Assembly (NCBI RefSeq): GCF_900100315.1
Contig: NZ_FNFF01000015.1
Span: forward strand, 1 to 64,000
Source: Streptomyces indicus
GTDB taxonomy: Bacteria > Actinomycetota > Actinomycetes > Streptomycetales > Streptomycetaceae
Reading direction: 5' to 3'
DNA length: 64,000 nt
Made by a program: the position numbers and the translations under genes. The notes beneath the pieces are model-generated. The model had not been told where the DNA came from and did no database searches. It saw only the letters and a program-made list of their open reading frames with translations. Each line of letters opens with the position of its first letter. The first letter of the stretch is position 1. Positions 32,366-40,901 of the stretch are shown here, piece by piece.

Positions 32366-32408
32366 GTGTGTCCTCAGGTCGTTGTGCGTCCTCAGGACGT
32401 ACGGGTGA

Positions 32409-34226
32409 CTACTCCACCGTCACCGACTTCGCCAGGTTGCGCGGCTTGTCGATGTCCCGGCCCAGGGCCAAGGCCGTGTGGTACGCGAAGATCTGGAGCG
32501 GGATGCCCATGAGGATCGAGTCCAGCTCGGTCTCGTTCTTCGGCACGACGATCGTGTGGTCGGCCTTCTCCTGCTCCTGGTGCGCCACCGCGAGGATCTG
32601 GCCGCTGCGGGCCTTGATCTCCTCCAGGGCCGCGCGGTTCTTCTCGAGCAGGTCGTCGTCCGGGATGATCGCGACGGTCGGCAGGGACGGCTCGATGAGC
32701 GCGAGCGGGCCGTGCTTCAACTCCGAGGCCGGGTACGCCTCGGCGTGGATGTACGAGATCTCCTTCAGCTTCAGCGAAGCCTCCAGGGCGACCGGGTAGC
32801 CGCGGACGCGGCCGATGAACATCATCGACTTCGCGTCGGCGTACCGCTTCGCCAGCTTCTTGATCTCGTCCTCCTGCTTGAGGATCTCCTGGATCTGGCC
32901 GGGCAGCCGGCGCAGGCCCTCGATGATCCGCTTGCCGTCGGCCACCGACAGGTCGCGGATGCGGCCGAGGTGGAGGGCGAGCAGCGCGAAGGCGGTCACG
33001 GTGTTCGTGAAGCACTTGGTGGACACGACGCAGACCTCGGGGCCCGCGTGCACGTACACGCCGCCGTCGGTCTCGCGGGCGATCGCGGAACCCACCACGT
33101 TCACCACGCCGAGGACGCGGGCGCCCTTGCGCTTGAGCTCCTGCACGGCCGCGAGCACGTCATACGTCTCACCGGACTGCGAGACCGCGATGTACAGGGT
33201 GTCGGGGTCGACGACCGGGTTGCGGTAGCGGAACTCGGAGGCCGGCTCGGCGTCCGCGGGGATACGGGCCAGCTCCTCGATGAGGCCGGCGCCGATCAGA
33301 CCCGCGTGGTAGCTCGTACCGCAGCCGAGGATCTTGATCCGGCGGATCGTACGGGCCTCGCGCGCGTCCAGGTTGAGGCCGCCCAGGTGCACCGTGGAGA
33401 AGCGGTCGTCGATGCGGCCGCGCAGGACGCGGTCCACCGCGTCGGGCTGCTCGCTGATCTCCTTGTGCATGTACGTGTCGTGGCCGCCCATGTCGTACGA
33501 CTCGGCCTCCCACTCCACGGTGGTCGGGTTCGCGGTCGTGCGGGTGCCGGACGTGGTGTACGTACGGAAGTCGTCGGCCTTGATCGTGGCCATCTCGCCG
33601 TCGTCGAGGGTGACGACCTGGCGGGTGTGCGAGACGAGCGCGGCCACGTCGGAGGCGACGAACATCTCCTTCTCGCCGATGCCGAGGACGACCGGGGAGC
33701 CGTTGCGGGCGACGACGATGCGGTCACTGAAGTCGGCGTGCAGGACGGCGATGCCGTACGTGCCCTCGATCAGGCGCAGGGCCTCGCGGACCTTCTCCTC
33801 CAGGGTGTCGGCCTGCGAGCGGGCGACCAGGTGGACGAGCACCTCGGTGTCGGTCTCGGAGGCGAACTCGACGCCGTCGGCGGTCAGTTTGGCGCGCAGG
33901 TCGTCGGCGTTGTCGATGATGCCGTTGTGCACCACGGCGACCTTGTTGTCCGCCGACATGTGCGGGTGCGCGTTCTCGTCGGAGGGGGCGCCGTGGGTGG
34001 CCCAGCGGGTGTGGGCGATGCCGGTCGTGCCCTTGAAGCGCGCCGGGACCTTGGCCTCCAGGTCGCGCACGCGGCCCTTGGCCTTGACCATCTTCAGGCC
34101 GGTGGCCTTCGGGCCGGTGATGACGACGCCGGCCGAGTCGTAGCCGCGGTACTCCAGGCGCTGGAGGCCTTCGAGCAGGAGGGGGGCTACGTCGCGCTTG
34201 CCGATATAACCGACGATTCCGCACAT
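32409..34226 (-). CDS. glmS: Glucosamine-6-phosphate synthase GlmS
   Basis: A 605-residue glutamine:fructose-6-phosphate amidotransferase. The catalytic Cys2 follows the initiator Met (MCGIVGYIGKRDV). The N-terminal Ntn glutaminase includes HTRWATHGAPSDENAHPH. Two SIS sugar-isomerase domains follow (GCGTSYHAGLIG, YIAVSQSGETYDVLAAVQ), and the protein ends with the conserved KSVTVE. It makes glucosamine-6-phosphate for cell wall and amino sugar synthesis. No ribozyme-like leader is visible. A small conserved gene lies 32 bp upstream on the same strand. Confidence 0.97.
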   Translation of the reverse strand: MCGIVGYIGKRDVAPLLLEGLQRLEYRGYDSAGVVITGPKATGLKMVKAKGRVRDLEAKVPARFKGTTGIAHTRWATHGAPSDENAHPHMSADNKVAVVHNGIIDNADDLRAKLTADGVEFASETDTEVLVHLVARSQADTLEEKVREALRLIEGTYGIAVLHADFSDRIVVARNGSPVVLGIGEKEMFVASDVAALVSHTRQVVTLDDGEMATIKADDFRTYTTSGTRTTANPTTVEWEAESYDMGGHDTYMHKEISEQPDAVDRVLRGRIDDRFSTVHLGGLNLDAREARTIRRIKILGCGTSYHAGLIGAGLIEELARIPADAEPASEFRYRNPVVDPDTLYIAVSQSGETYDVLAAVQELKRKGARVLGVVNVVGSAIARETDGGVYVHAGPEVCVVSTKCFTNTVTAFALLALHLGRIRDLSVADGKRIIEGLRRLPGQIQEILKQEDEIKKLAKRYADAKSMMFIGRVRGYPVALEASLKLKEISYIHAEAYPASELKHGPLALIEPSLPTVAIIPDDDLLEKNRAALEEIKARSGQILAVAHQEQEKADHTIVVPKNETELDSILMGIPLQIFAYHTALALGRDIDKPRNLAKSVTVE

Positions 34227-34258
34227 ATTGAGGGTTCCTCTGGGTCGAGTGGTGTCGT

Positions 34259-34516
34259 CTAGCCGTAGACGAGGCGGCGCAGCTGGCGGAGCGAGAGCTC
34301 CGGAGGTGCGACCGCGCGGTATTTCAGGTCTGCCGAGATCTGTTCGAAGATCGCCGCGTTCACCAGGCCCTGACTCTGGAGTTCGCGGTGGCGGCGACGG
34401 ACGAAGTCTTCTGTCGTCTCGTCGAAGTAGGCGAGCACGTCCTGGATCACCCGCAGTGCTTCGCCCCGCTGGAGCGGGGTGCTGCGTGTGAGGTGATCAA
34501 CGAGGTCGTCGTGCAT
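34259..34516 (-). CDS. Small conserved protein upstream of glmS, 85 aa
   Basis: An 85-residue, mostly helical protein (GEALRVIQDVLAYFDETTEDFVRRRHRELQSQG then FEQISADLKYRAVAPPELSLRQLRRLVYG) with no membrane segment or cysteine and no family I can name. It ends 32 bp before glmS on the same strand, with no terminator between, so it is probably cotranscribed. Its size and charged helices would suit a regulatory partner, but that is inference. Confidence 0.75.
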   Translation of the reverse strand: MHDDLVDHLTRSTPLQRGEALRVIQDVLAYFDETTEDFVRRRHRELQSQGLVNAAIFEQISADLKYRAVAPPELSLRQLRRLVYG

Positions 34517-34693
34517 TGGATGATCCTGGGGGATCGGGGCTTCGCTTTGCAAGAATCCTGCCCGGTTTCGGGCAGGGGGTGGATGTTTTCCCCTCCCCGC
34601 CCCTTCCCGAAACCGGGGGCCTCGCCCCCGGGCCCCCGCATCCGACCTCCGGTCGGATGGCCTCAAACGCCGGCCGGGCTTGGTTGGGCTGAG
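34517..34693 (-). repeat. Hairpin cluster with dispersed Streptomyces repeat
   Basis: Four hairpin possibilities lie in 177 bp. CCTGCCCG/CGGGCAGG is at 34557-34576. GGGGGC/GCCCCC is at 34615-34629. A 9-bp stem CATCCGACC/GGTCGGATG is at 34639-34659. A long-range pairing joins CCCGGTTTCGGG (34561-34572) with CCCGAAACCGGG (34606-34617), which would exclude the first hairpin. At 34661-34680 is CCTCAAACGCCGGCCGGGCT, a variant of an intergenic element common in Streptomyces. Together they probably terminate the DUF4429 gene transcript. Confidence 0.75.
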
Positions 34694-35569
34694 TTACAGC
34701 CGCTTCAGAACAGCCTGCTTGGCCATCGTGAACTCCTCGTCCGTGAGGATCCCGGCCTGGTGAAGTTCACCCAGTTCGCGCAGGCGGCGCAGCAGGGCGT
34801 CGGGGTCGTCGCCCGCGGGGGCGGGGGCCGGGGTGAGGGCCTTCGGCTGGTCCGCGGGTGCGGGGGTCTGGGCCGGGTGGGGGAGGCGGGCCTGGACGGC
34901 GGCGGCGACCAGGGCCATCAGCGGGTCTTTCTTGAAGCCCCACAGTTCGATGGCGTTGGGGTCGTACTTCGGCGGGGCCTTCGTCGAGGCGTTCCTCACC
35001 TTGAAGCGGAGGTAGCCGTTCTCCAGGCCGGCCGAGGGCTGCCACTCGACGGACTCGATGTCCTCCAGGGCGAGGGTGCGGGTGCCGGAGGCGGCCTTGG
35101 CCTCCTCGGTGTTCCACTTCCACTCCAGGCGGACGCGCTCGCCGTCGAAGCTCGCGGTGCCGTCGCCGGCGCTCACCGAGAGCGGGACGGAGGGGCCGGT
35201 CAGGAGGTACTCGGTGCACGGGTCGGCCGGGACCTGCTCCAGAAGCAGCGCGTTGCGCACCTCGTCCACGAAGTACTCCGCGACGCCGTAGCGGTCGGAC
35301 TCCACGGTCAGGTGGTACGGGTCCGTGGCGTCCGCCAGCTTGCCGCCGGAGACCTGGGTCAGCGGGTCGGCGCCCTCGCGCAGCCGCAACCGGAGGCGGC
35401 CCTGCTTCTTGCCCTGCTCGAAGGAGATGCCGGCCACCGCCCGTATGGGGACCTCCAGTTCACCCAGCGTCTTGCGGAGCAGACCGACGTTCTTGTCGTG
35501 TCCTGGCACGAGCCGGAGGGTGTCGCCGTCGAAGGTCCACGTGCCGTCGCGCTGGATGATTTCCGCCAT
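34694..35569 (-). CDS. DUF4429 protein with C-terminal SHOCT domain
   Basis: A 291-residue protein. Two copies of a PH-like DUF4429 module are visible: the first (GTWTFDGDTLRLVP... EVPIRAVAGISFEQGKKQGRLRLRLREG) covers residues 5-130, and the second (TASFDGERVRLEWKW... LALEDIESVEWQPSAGLENGYLRFKV) covers about 140-225. A Pro/Ala linker and a SHOCT domain (DALLRRLRELGELHQAGILTDEEFTMAKQAVLKRL) complete it. The family is common in actinobacteria; its role is unknown, perhaps oligomerisation or membrane-proximal binding. ATG 35569 is preceded by CAGGAG. Confidence 0.9.
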   Translation of the reverse strand: MAEIIQRDGTWTFDGDTLRLVPGHDKNVGLLRKTLGELEVPIRAVAGISFEQGKKQGRLRLRLREGADPLTQVSGGKLADATDPYHLTVESDRYGVAEYFVDEVRNALLLEQVPADPCTEYLLTGPSVPLSVSAGDGTASFDGERVRLEWKWNTEEAKAASGTRTLALEDIESVEWQPSAGLENGYLRFKVRNASTKAPPKYDPNAIELWGFKKDPLMALVAAAVQARLPHPAQTPAPADQPKALTPAPAPAGDDPDALLRRLRELGELHQAGILTDEEFTMAKQAVLKRL

Positions 35570-35652
35570 GCTCCTGATTCTGGCATCAGCGGCCTGAGGT
35601 GGGGGAAGGGTGCCGGACCCGGCGTAGCCGAACCGGGCGCGCCACGCCGCGA

Positions 35653-35668
35653 ATTGGTCTACACCTTG
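35653..35668. promoter_or_regulatory. DasR-type (dre) box before the hexosaminidase gene
   Basis: ATTGGTCTACACCTTG matches the dre consensus A(C/T)TGGTCTAGACCA(G/C)T with an intact GGTCTA-ACC core. It lies 84 bp upstream of the GH20 gene. DasR is the GntR-type repressor of chitin and N-acetylglucosamine metabolism, so its presence fits the enzyme. Confidence 0.72.
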
Positions 35669-35751
35669 ACCGCCCGAGTGAGGCGCGGTACGGATGGTGA
35701 CCGTTCGTCTGCACACAGGACTGGACCACACCCCTCGAAGGGAACAGGCTT

Positions 35752-37362
35752 GTGAGACTGCAATGGACCACCTCCCGCATGCTCGGCTCGCTGCTGCTCG
35801 TCGCCGCGGTCGGCATCTCCTGCGTCGGGGCCGCGCCCACCGGCGAGGCGAAGGCCGGGCCTGCCCTCACCCCGCTCGGCCAGGTCGTCCCCGCGCCCGC
35901 GGAGGTCGACGCCGGCGGATCCCCGTACGAGATCACCGCACGGACGGCCATCCGCGTCCCCGATGACTCCCGCGAGGTGCGGCGGATCGGTGAGCAACTG
36001 GCGCGCATCCTGCGGCCCTCCACCGGATACCGGCTGCCGGTCACCGACGACCGCGGCCGCGGCGGCATCCGGCTCGACCTCGCGCGCGGCGCGAAGGACC
36101 TGGGCGCCGAGGGGTACCGGCTCGCGTCCGGGCCGCGCGGCGTCACCATCACCGCGCACCAGCCCGCGGGACTGTTCCGCGGAGTGCAGACGCTGCGCCA
36201 GCAACTGCCGCCGCGGATCGAGGCGGACAGCGCGCAGAAGGGCCCCTGGCAGGTCGCGGGTGGCCGCATCGAGGACCGTCCGCGGTTCGCGTACCGCGGG
36301 GCCATGCTCGATGTGTCACGGCACTTCTTCACCGTCGACCAGGTCAAGCGCTACATCGACCAGATGGCGCTGTACAAGGTGAACAAGCTGCATCTGCACC
36401 TCAGCGACGACCAGGGCTGGCGGATCGCGATCGACTCCTGGCCGCGGCTCGCCGAGTACGGCGGGTCCACGCAGGTGGGCGGGGGACCCGGCGGCTACTA
36501 CACCAAGGAGCAGTACAAGGAGATCGTGCGGTACGCCGGTGAGCGCTACCTGGAGGTGATCCCGGAGATCGACATGCCGGGCCACACCAACGCGGCCCTC
36601 GCCTCGTACGCCGAACTCAACTGCGACGGGGTGGCCCCGCCGCTCTACACGGGCATCGAGGTGGGCTTCAGCTCGCTGTGCGTGCCGAAGAAGGTCACGT
36701 ACGACTTCGTGGACGACGTGATCCGGGAGATCGCCGCGCTCACCCCCGGCCGCTATATCCACATCGGCGGCGACGAGGCGCACTCGACCTCGCACGAGGA
36801 CTACGTGACGTTCATGGACCGGGTGCAGCCGGTGGTCGCCAAGTACGGGAAGACCGTGATGGGCTGGCACCAGCTGACCGGGGCGAACCCGGCCAAGGGT
36901 GCGGTCGCCCAGTACTGGGGCTACGACCGGACCGGGCAGGCCGAGCGGGACCAGGTCGTGGCGGCGGCGAAGAGGGGCACGCAGTTGGTGCTCTCGCCGG
37001 CGGACCGCGCGTATGTCGACCACAAGTACACGAAGGACACGAAGCTCGGGCTCGCCTGGGCGGGCTTCGTGGAGGTGGACCGGTCCTACGACTGGGACCC
37101 GGGCGCGTATCTGACCGGGGCGCCCGAGTCCTCCATCCTCGGCGTGGAGGCGCCGATGTGGACCGAGACGCTCTCGACCAGCGAGCACCTCGAGTACATG
37201 GCGTTCCCGCGGCTGCCCGGGATCGCCGAGCTCGGCTGGTCGCCGGCGTCCACGCACGACTGGGACACGTACAAGGTGCGGATCGCCGCGCAGGGCGCGC
37301 GCTGGGAGGCGCTGGGGATGGACTATTACAAGTCGCCGAAGGTGCCTTGGCCTGCGGGGTGA
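35752..37362 (+). CDS. Secreted GH20 beta-N-acetylhexosaminidase
   Basis: A 536-residue exported enzyme that removes GlcNAc from chitobiose and related sugars. It has an N-terminal export signal (RMLGSLLLVAAVGISCVGA, with a Cys that could be lipidated) and a GH20b domain to about residue 180. The catalytic barrel has HLHLSDDQGWRI, then HIGGDEAHSTS holding the Asp-Glu pair (about residues 341-342) of the substrate-assisted mechanism, and closing tryptophans in GAVAQYWGYD and EAPMWTET. GTG 35752 is used. A DasR-type box in its promoter and the nearby glmS tie it to amino sugar turnover. Confidence 0.95.
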   Translation: MRLQWTTSRMLGSLLLVAAVGISCVGAAPTGEAKAGPALTPLGQVVPAPAEVDAGGSPYEITARTAIRVPDDSREVRRIGEQLARILRPSTGYRLPVTDDRGRGGIRLDLARGAKDLGAEGYRLASGPRGVTITAHQPAGLFRGVQTLRQQLPPRIEADSAQKGPWQVAGGRIEDRPRFAYRGAMLDVSRHFFTVDQVKRYIDQMALYKVNKLHLHLSDDQGWRIAIDSWPRLAEYGGSTQVGGGPGGYYTKEQYKEIVRYAGERYLEVIPEIDMPGHTNAALASYAELNCDGVAPPLYTGIEVGFSSLCVPKKVTYDFVDDVIREIAALTPGRYIHIGGDEAHSTSHEDYVTFMDRVQPVVAKYGKTVMGWHQLTGANPAKGAVAQYWGYDRTGQAERDQVVAAAKRGTQLVLSPADRAYVDHKYTKDTKLGLAWAGFVEVDRSYDWDPGAYLTGAPESSILGVEAPMWTETLSTSEHLEYMAFPRLPGIAELGWSPASTHDWDTYKVRIAAQGARWEALGMDYYKSPKVPWPAG

Positions 37363-37386
37363 GTCCTGTGCCGGGTGCGGGACATA

Positions 37387-37442
37387 CCCCTCCCGCCCGG
37401 GGGCCGCACCAGCCCCTCAAGGCTATCGGCCCCCACTGACAT
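37387..37442 (+). repeat. Dispersed intergenic repeat, copy 1
   Basis: A 55-bp sequence starting CCCCTCCCGCCCGGGGGCCG and ending GGCTATCGGCCCCCACTGAC recurs at 51194-51247. It can fold as GGGGGCCG/CGGCCCCC with a loop of about 22 nt. It starts 25 bp after the hexosaminidase stop, in a convergent gap. Confidence 0.85.
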
Positions 37443-37483
37443 CAGAGGTGCCCCGCACACACGCCCGGCGCCCCGAGCGCATA

Positions 37484-37519
37484 CCGGCGCCCCGGGAGGA
37501 CCGTCTCCCGGGGCGCCGG
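37484..37519. terminator. Strong bidirectional terminator
   Basis: A perfect 15-bp stem CCGGCGCCCCGGGAG/CTCCCGGGGCGCCGG encloses a 6-nt loop GACCGT, between the convergent hexosaminidase and desF genes. It marks the junction where desABCD would be expected. Confidence 0.92.
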
Positions 37520-37572
37520 AGTGCTGAGGTGCAGGCGTGCTGAGGTGCCGGAGTCTGACGTGCCGGCGTGCG

Positions 37573-38409
37573 TCAGTCCTCCTCGGTGACGCCCGCCGCC
37601 GCCTCGTCGCGCAGCCGGTCCTCGCTGGCGCCCTGGCGCCAGTAGCCGGTGAAGGAGACCGAACGGCGGTCGTAGCCGCGGTCGTTGAGGAGGTGGCGGC
37701 GGATCAGCTTCATTGCGCCGGCCTCACCCGCGAGCCACACATAGGGCGCCTCCGCGGGCAGCTCGGCCGCGCGGATCGCGTCCAGGGCCTTTTCGCCGTT
37801 CTCGCGCGCCAGCCAGGTGGCCTTCAGGTCCGCGGCCGTTCTCGGGGTCAACTCATCGGCGGCGTACGGGACTTCGAAGAAGGCGCGGACCGGCAGACCG
37901 GCCGGCAGCGTCTCCAGGATCGCGGAAGCGGCCGGCAGGGCCGTCTCGTCCGCCCACAGGAACACCCAGGGCGCCGCCTCGGGCAGCTGGAACCGTACGC
38001 CCGTGTTGTCCGCGTCCGCCGGACCGAGCACCTTCACGCGGTCGCCGGGCGCGGCCTTCTCGGCCCACACGCAGGCCGGACCGCCGTCCGCGTGCAGCGC
38101 GAAGTCGATGTCCACCTCGCCGGCCTCGGGACGCTGGGCGCGCACGGTGTACGAGCGCATCACCGCGCGCTCCTCGTCGGGCATGGAGCGGTACGCCAAA
38201 TACCAGGCGCCCGGCTCCTGTTCGGGCGGCAGCACCGGCTCCGACTGGCCGGGCTGCGGCAGGAAGATCGAGCAGCTCTGGTCGCGGCCGCCCGAGTGGA
38301 ACCCGGTCAGGCCCGCGTCCTCGCCGTATCCGACGAAGGTGACACGCGCCAGGGAGGGCGACAGACGCTCGGTCCGTATGACCTCGAGTCCGAAGAGGCG
38401 AAAGGTCAC
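37573..38409 (-). CDS. desF: Siderophore-interacting protein (ferrioxamine reductase type) DesF
   Basis: A 278-residue FAD-binding siderophore-interacting protein of the ViuB/YqjH type. The flavin site is VMRSYTVRAQR followed by DFALHADGGPACVWAEKAAPGD, and the NAD(P)H/SIP part holds WVFLWADETALPAASAILETLP and YVWLAGEAGAMKLIRRHLL. It reduces ferric siderophore in the cytoplasm. It follows desE on the same strand with an 88-bp gap and no hairpin, so it should be transcribed from the iron-box promoter in front of desE. Confidence 0.9.
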   Translation of the reverse strand: MTFRLFGLEVIRTERLSPSLARVTFVGYGEDAGLTGFHSGGRDQSCSIFLPQPGQSEPVLPPEQEPGAWYLAYRSMPDEERAVMRSYTVRAQRPEAGEVDIDFALHADGGPACVWAEKAAPGDRVKVLGPADADNTGVRFQLPEAAPWVFLWADETALPAASAILETLPAGLPVRAFFEVPYAADELTPRTAADLKATWLARENGEKALDAIRAAELPAEAPYVWLAGEAGAMKLIRRHLLNDRGYDRRSVSFTGYWRQGASEDRLRDEAAAGVTEED

Positions 38410-38497
38410 TGAGTCTCCTTGTTCGCTTCTCCGCCCGCGCGGCGCAGAGGTGCGGGTTTCGTTGCCGTCTGCGGCCTGGCTGCCGCGCGTGCGTCGC

Positions 38498-39541
38498 TCA
38501 CGACGCCACCTTCTTCGCGTTCTCGATCGCCTGCGCCAGGTCCTCGAGGATCGGGGTGCACTTCGCGTACGAGTAGATCGGCTCGGTCACGCGCGGGATG
38601 ACCTGGCCGGCCTTGACCGCGGGCAGCTGCTTCCAGGTCGGCTTGGACTTGTCCAGGTCGGCCGGCTGGAGGGTGCCCGTGCGGTTGTCCATCATGATCA
38701 CGTCGGCCTTGTACTTGTCGACGTTCTCCCAGGACAGCTCCTCGAAGAAGCCCTGCGCATTGACCTTCGGCTGCACGAACTCCACGCCGAGGGACTCGAA
38801 GTACGCGGTGTCCGCGGCCGTCTTGGCGAGGGTCACGTAGAAGAGGTCGGCGGAGCCCGAGCCGATCATGACCTTGATGCCGGGGTTGGCCTTGGTGGCC
38901 GCGCGCAGCCGGGCCGCGGCCTTCTCGAAGGCGGCCTTGGCGTCGGTGACCTTCTTGGCCGAGGTGTCGGCACCCAGCGCCTTGGCGAGGTCCACGCGGC
39001 GGGCGAGCGCCTTGTCCATGGTGGTCTCGGCGGCCCACAGGTAGACCGAGGGGACCTTCAGGTCCAGGATCTTCTTCTCGGCGGCGGTGCCGGTGATGTA
39101 CCAGCCCTGGTCCTTGATCCACATGTCGGTGACGAGGAGGTCCGGGTTCAGGGCCGCGTACTTCTCGACGCTGAACTTGTCCCAGGCGTTGCCGAGGATC
39201 TCGACCTTGCTGACGTCCATGTCGCCGGCCTGCACGTCGGGCTTGCCGTCGGCGGTCTTCGTCGGGCCGAACACGCCCTTGACCTGGATCCCGTAGTCGA
39301 AGAGGGCGGCGGCGGTGCCGGTGAAGGCGACGATGTTCGCCGGCTTCTTGTCGGACTTCACCTCGGTGCCGCGGTCGTCCTTGAAGGCGAAGGAACCGGA
39401 AGCGCCGGTGCCGGAAGACGAGGACTTCTCGCCGCCCTTGTCGTCACCGCAGGCGGCCAGGACGGCGCCGAGGCCGAGGGCGCCACCGGCGGCGAGCAGA
39501 CCGCGGCGGGTGAGCTGGGCGGGGGTGCGGGCGTGCGACAT
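38498..39541 (-). CDS. desE: Ferrioxamine-binding lipoprotein DesE
   Basis: A 347-residue class III solute-binding lipoprotein. It has a twin-Arg-containing signal (TRRGLLAAGGALGLGAVLAAC) with lipobox LAAC (Cys31) and a Ser/Gly linker, then two lobes joined by a long helix (KKVTDAKAAFEKAAARLRAATKANP). It shows the FepB/FhuD pattern PANIVAFTGTAAALFDYGIQV and NPDLLVTDMW. In S. coelicolor DesE is the ferrioxamine B/E receptor next to desABCD; here the biosynthetic genes are absent from the neighbourhood. A DmdR/IdeR iron box lies 60 bp upstream. Confidence 0.92.
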   Translation of the reverse strand: MSHARTPAQLTRRGLLAAGGALGLGAVLAACGDDKGGEKSSSSGTGASGSFAFKDDRGTEVKSDKKPANIVAFTGTAAALFDYGIQVKGVFGPTKTADGKPDVQAGDMDVSKVEILGNAWDKFSVEKYAALNPDLLVTDMWIKDQGWYITGTAAEKKILDLKVPSVYLWAAETTMDKALARRVDLAKALGADTSAKKVTDAKAAFEKAAARLRAATKANPGIKVMIGSGSADLFYVTLAKTAADTAYFESLGVEFVQPKVNAQGFFEELSWENVDKYKADVIMMDNRTGTLQPADLDKSKPTWKQLPAVKAGQVIPRVTEPIYSYAKCTPILEDLAQAIENAKKVAS

Positions 39542-39601
39542 GTCGGGCTGCTTTCTGGCGTACGGGTCAGGGCGGGACGGTCCACTGGCCGGATCTTGGC
39601 C

Positions 39602-39620
39602 TTAGGTTAACCTAACCTTA
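39602..39620. promoter_or_regulatory. DmdR/IdeR iron box upstream of desE
   Basis: TTAGGTTAACCTAACCTTA differs at three positions from the DmdR1/IdeR consensus TTAGGTTAGGCTAACCTAA. It lies 60 bp before desE, so desE-desF should be repressed when iron is sufficient. Confidence 0.92.
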
Positions 39621-39707
39621 CGAGTGGTCCGCCCCGCCCCCTCCGTACCGTGCGCGGGACTTCAGCCGGTCGGTGCGCGGGGCTTCAGTCCGTCCGTGCG
39701 CGCGACC

Positions 39708-40883
39708 TCAGCCCGTCAGCCCCAGCTCCCGCGCGATCAGCATCCGCTGCACCTCGCTCGTGCCCTCGCCGATCTCCAGGATCTTGGAGTCGCGCCACAT
39801 GCGGGCCACCGGGAACTCGTTCATGAACCCGTAGCCGCCGTGGATCTGCGTGGCCTCGCGCGCGTTGTCCACGGCAATCGTCGACGAGTAGAGCTTGGCG
39901 AGCGCCGCCTCCTTCTTGAACGGCTCCCCGTGCACGAGCCGCGAGGCCGCGTCGCGCCAGGCGAGTCGGGCCGTGTGCGCCTTCATCTCCATGTCGGCGA
40001 GCTTGAACTGGATCGACTGGTTCGCGCCGATCGGCTTCCCGAACGCGTGCCGCTCCTTGGCGTACTTCACCGACTCGTCCACACAGCCCTGCGCGAGCCC
40101 GGTCGCGAGCGCCGAGATGGCGATCCGGCCCTCGTCGAGGATGCGCAGGAACTGGGCGTAGCCGCGGCCGAGTTCGCCGAGCAGGTTGGCGCGCGGGACG
40201 CGGACGTCGGCGAAGGAGAGCTCGCGGGTGTCCGAGGCGTTCCAGCCGACCTTCGAGTACGGGGCCGCGACCGTGAAGCCCGGGGTGCCGGACGGGACGA
40301 TGATGGAGCTGATCTGCGGCTTCCCGGACTCGCTGCGACCCGTCACGGCCGTCACCGTCACCAGACCCGTGATGTCCGTACCGGAGTTGGTGATGAAGCA
40401 CTTGGTGCCGTTGATCACCCACTCGTCGGTGGCCTCGTCGAGCACCGCCGTCGTCCGCGTGCCGCCCGCGTCCGAGCCCGCGCCCGGCTCGGTGAGCCCG
40501 AACGCGCCCAGCATCTCGCCGCTGCACAGCTTCGGCAGCCACTGCTGCTTCTGCTCCTCGGTGCCGTACAGATGCAAGGGCATCGCACCGAGCGAGACCC
40601 CGGCCTCCAGCGTGATCGCGACGGAGGAGTCGACGCGGGCCAGCTCCTCCAGGGCGATCCCGAGCGCGAGATAGTCGCCGCCCATGCCGCCGTACTCCTC
40701 GGGGAACGGCAGCCCGAACAGGCCCATGCGGCCCATCTCGCGGACGATCTCGTACGGGAACTCGTGGCGCTCGTAGAAGTCGCCGATCTTGGGCGCCACG
40801 ACGTCGTGGGCGAACTCCTCGACCGTACGGCGCAGTTCTTCGTGTTCGGCGGAAAGCCGGTGGTCCAGGGGCATCCCGGACAC
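39708..40883 (-). CDS. acdH: Acyl-CoA dehydrogenase AcdH (isovaleryl-CoA type)
   Basis: A 391-residue FAD acyl-CoA dehydrogenase. It has an N-terminal helical domain, then the substrate/flavin strand LGAFGLTEPGAGSDAGGTRTTA and VINGTKCFITNSGTDITGLVTVTA, and a C-terminal domain with QIHGGYGFMNEFPVARMWRDSKILEIGEGTSEVQR. Position next to methylcrotonyl-CoA carboxylase and HMG-CoA lyase genes indicates oxidation of isovaleryl-CoA and other branched short-chain acyl-CoAs from Leu/Val/Ile. In S. coelicolor and S. avermitilis acdH is needed for branched-chain amino acid catabolism. It is separated from the lyase gene by 18 bp. Confidence 0.93.
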   Translation of the reverse strand: MSGMPLDHRLSAEHEELRRTVEEFAHDVVAPKIGDFYERHEFPYEIVREMGRMGLFGLPFPEEYGGMGGDYLALGIALEELARVDSSVAITLEAGVSLGAMPLHLYGTEEQKQQWLPKLCSGEMLGAFGLTEPGAGSDAGGTRTTAVLDEATDEWVINGTKCFITNSGTDITGLVTVTAVTGRSESGKPQISSIIVPSGTPGFTVAAPYSKVGWNASDTRELSFADVRVPRANLLGELGRGYAQFLRILDEGRIAISALATGLAQGCVDESVKYAKERHAFGKPIGANQSIQFKLADMEMKAHTARLAWRDAASRLVHGEPFKKEAALAKLYSSTIAVDNAREATQIHGGYGFMNEFPVARMWRDSKILEIGEGTSEVQRMLIARELGLTG

Positions 40884-40901
40884 TCCTTACGGGGGACGGG
40901 C

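Noticed and set aside
32227..34226. glmS ribozyme or other riboswitch controlling glmS
   Set aside because: The glmS ribozyme is a Firmicute feature, the upstream gap is only 32 bp, and no conserved ribozyme core is visible.
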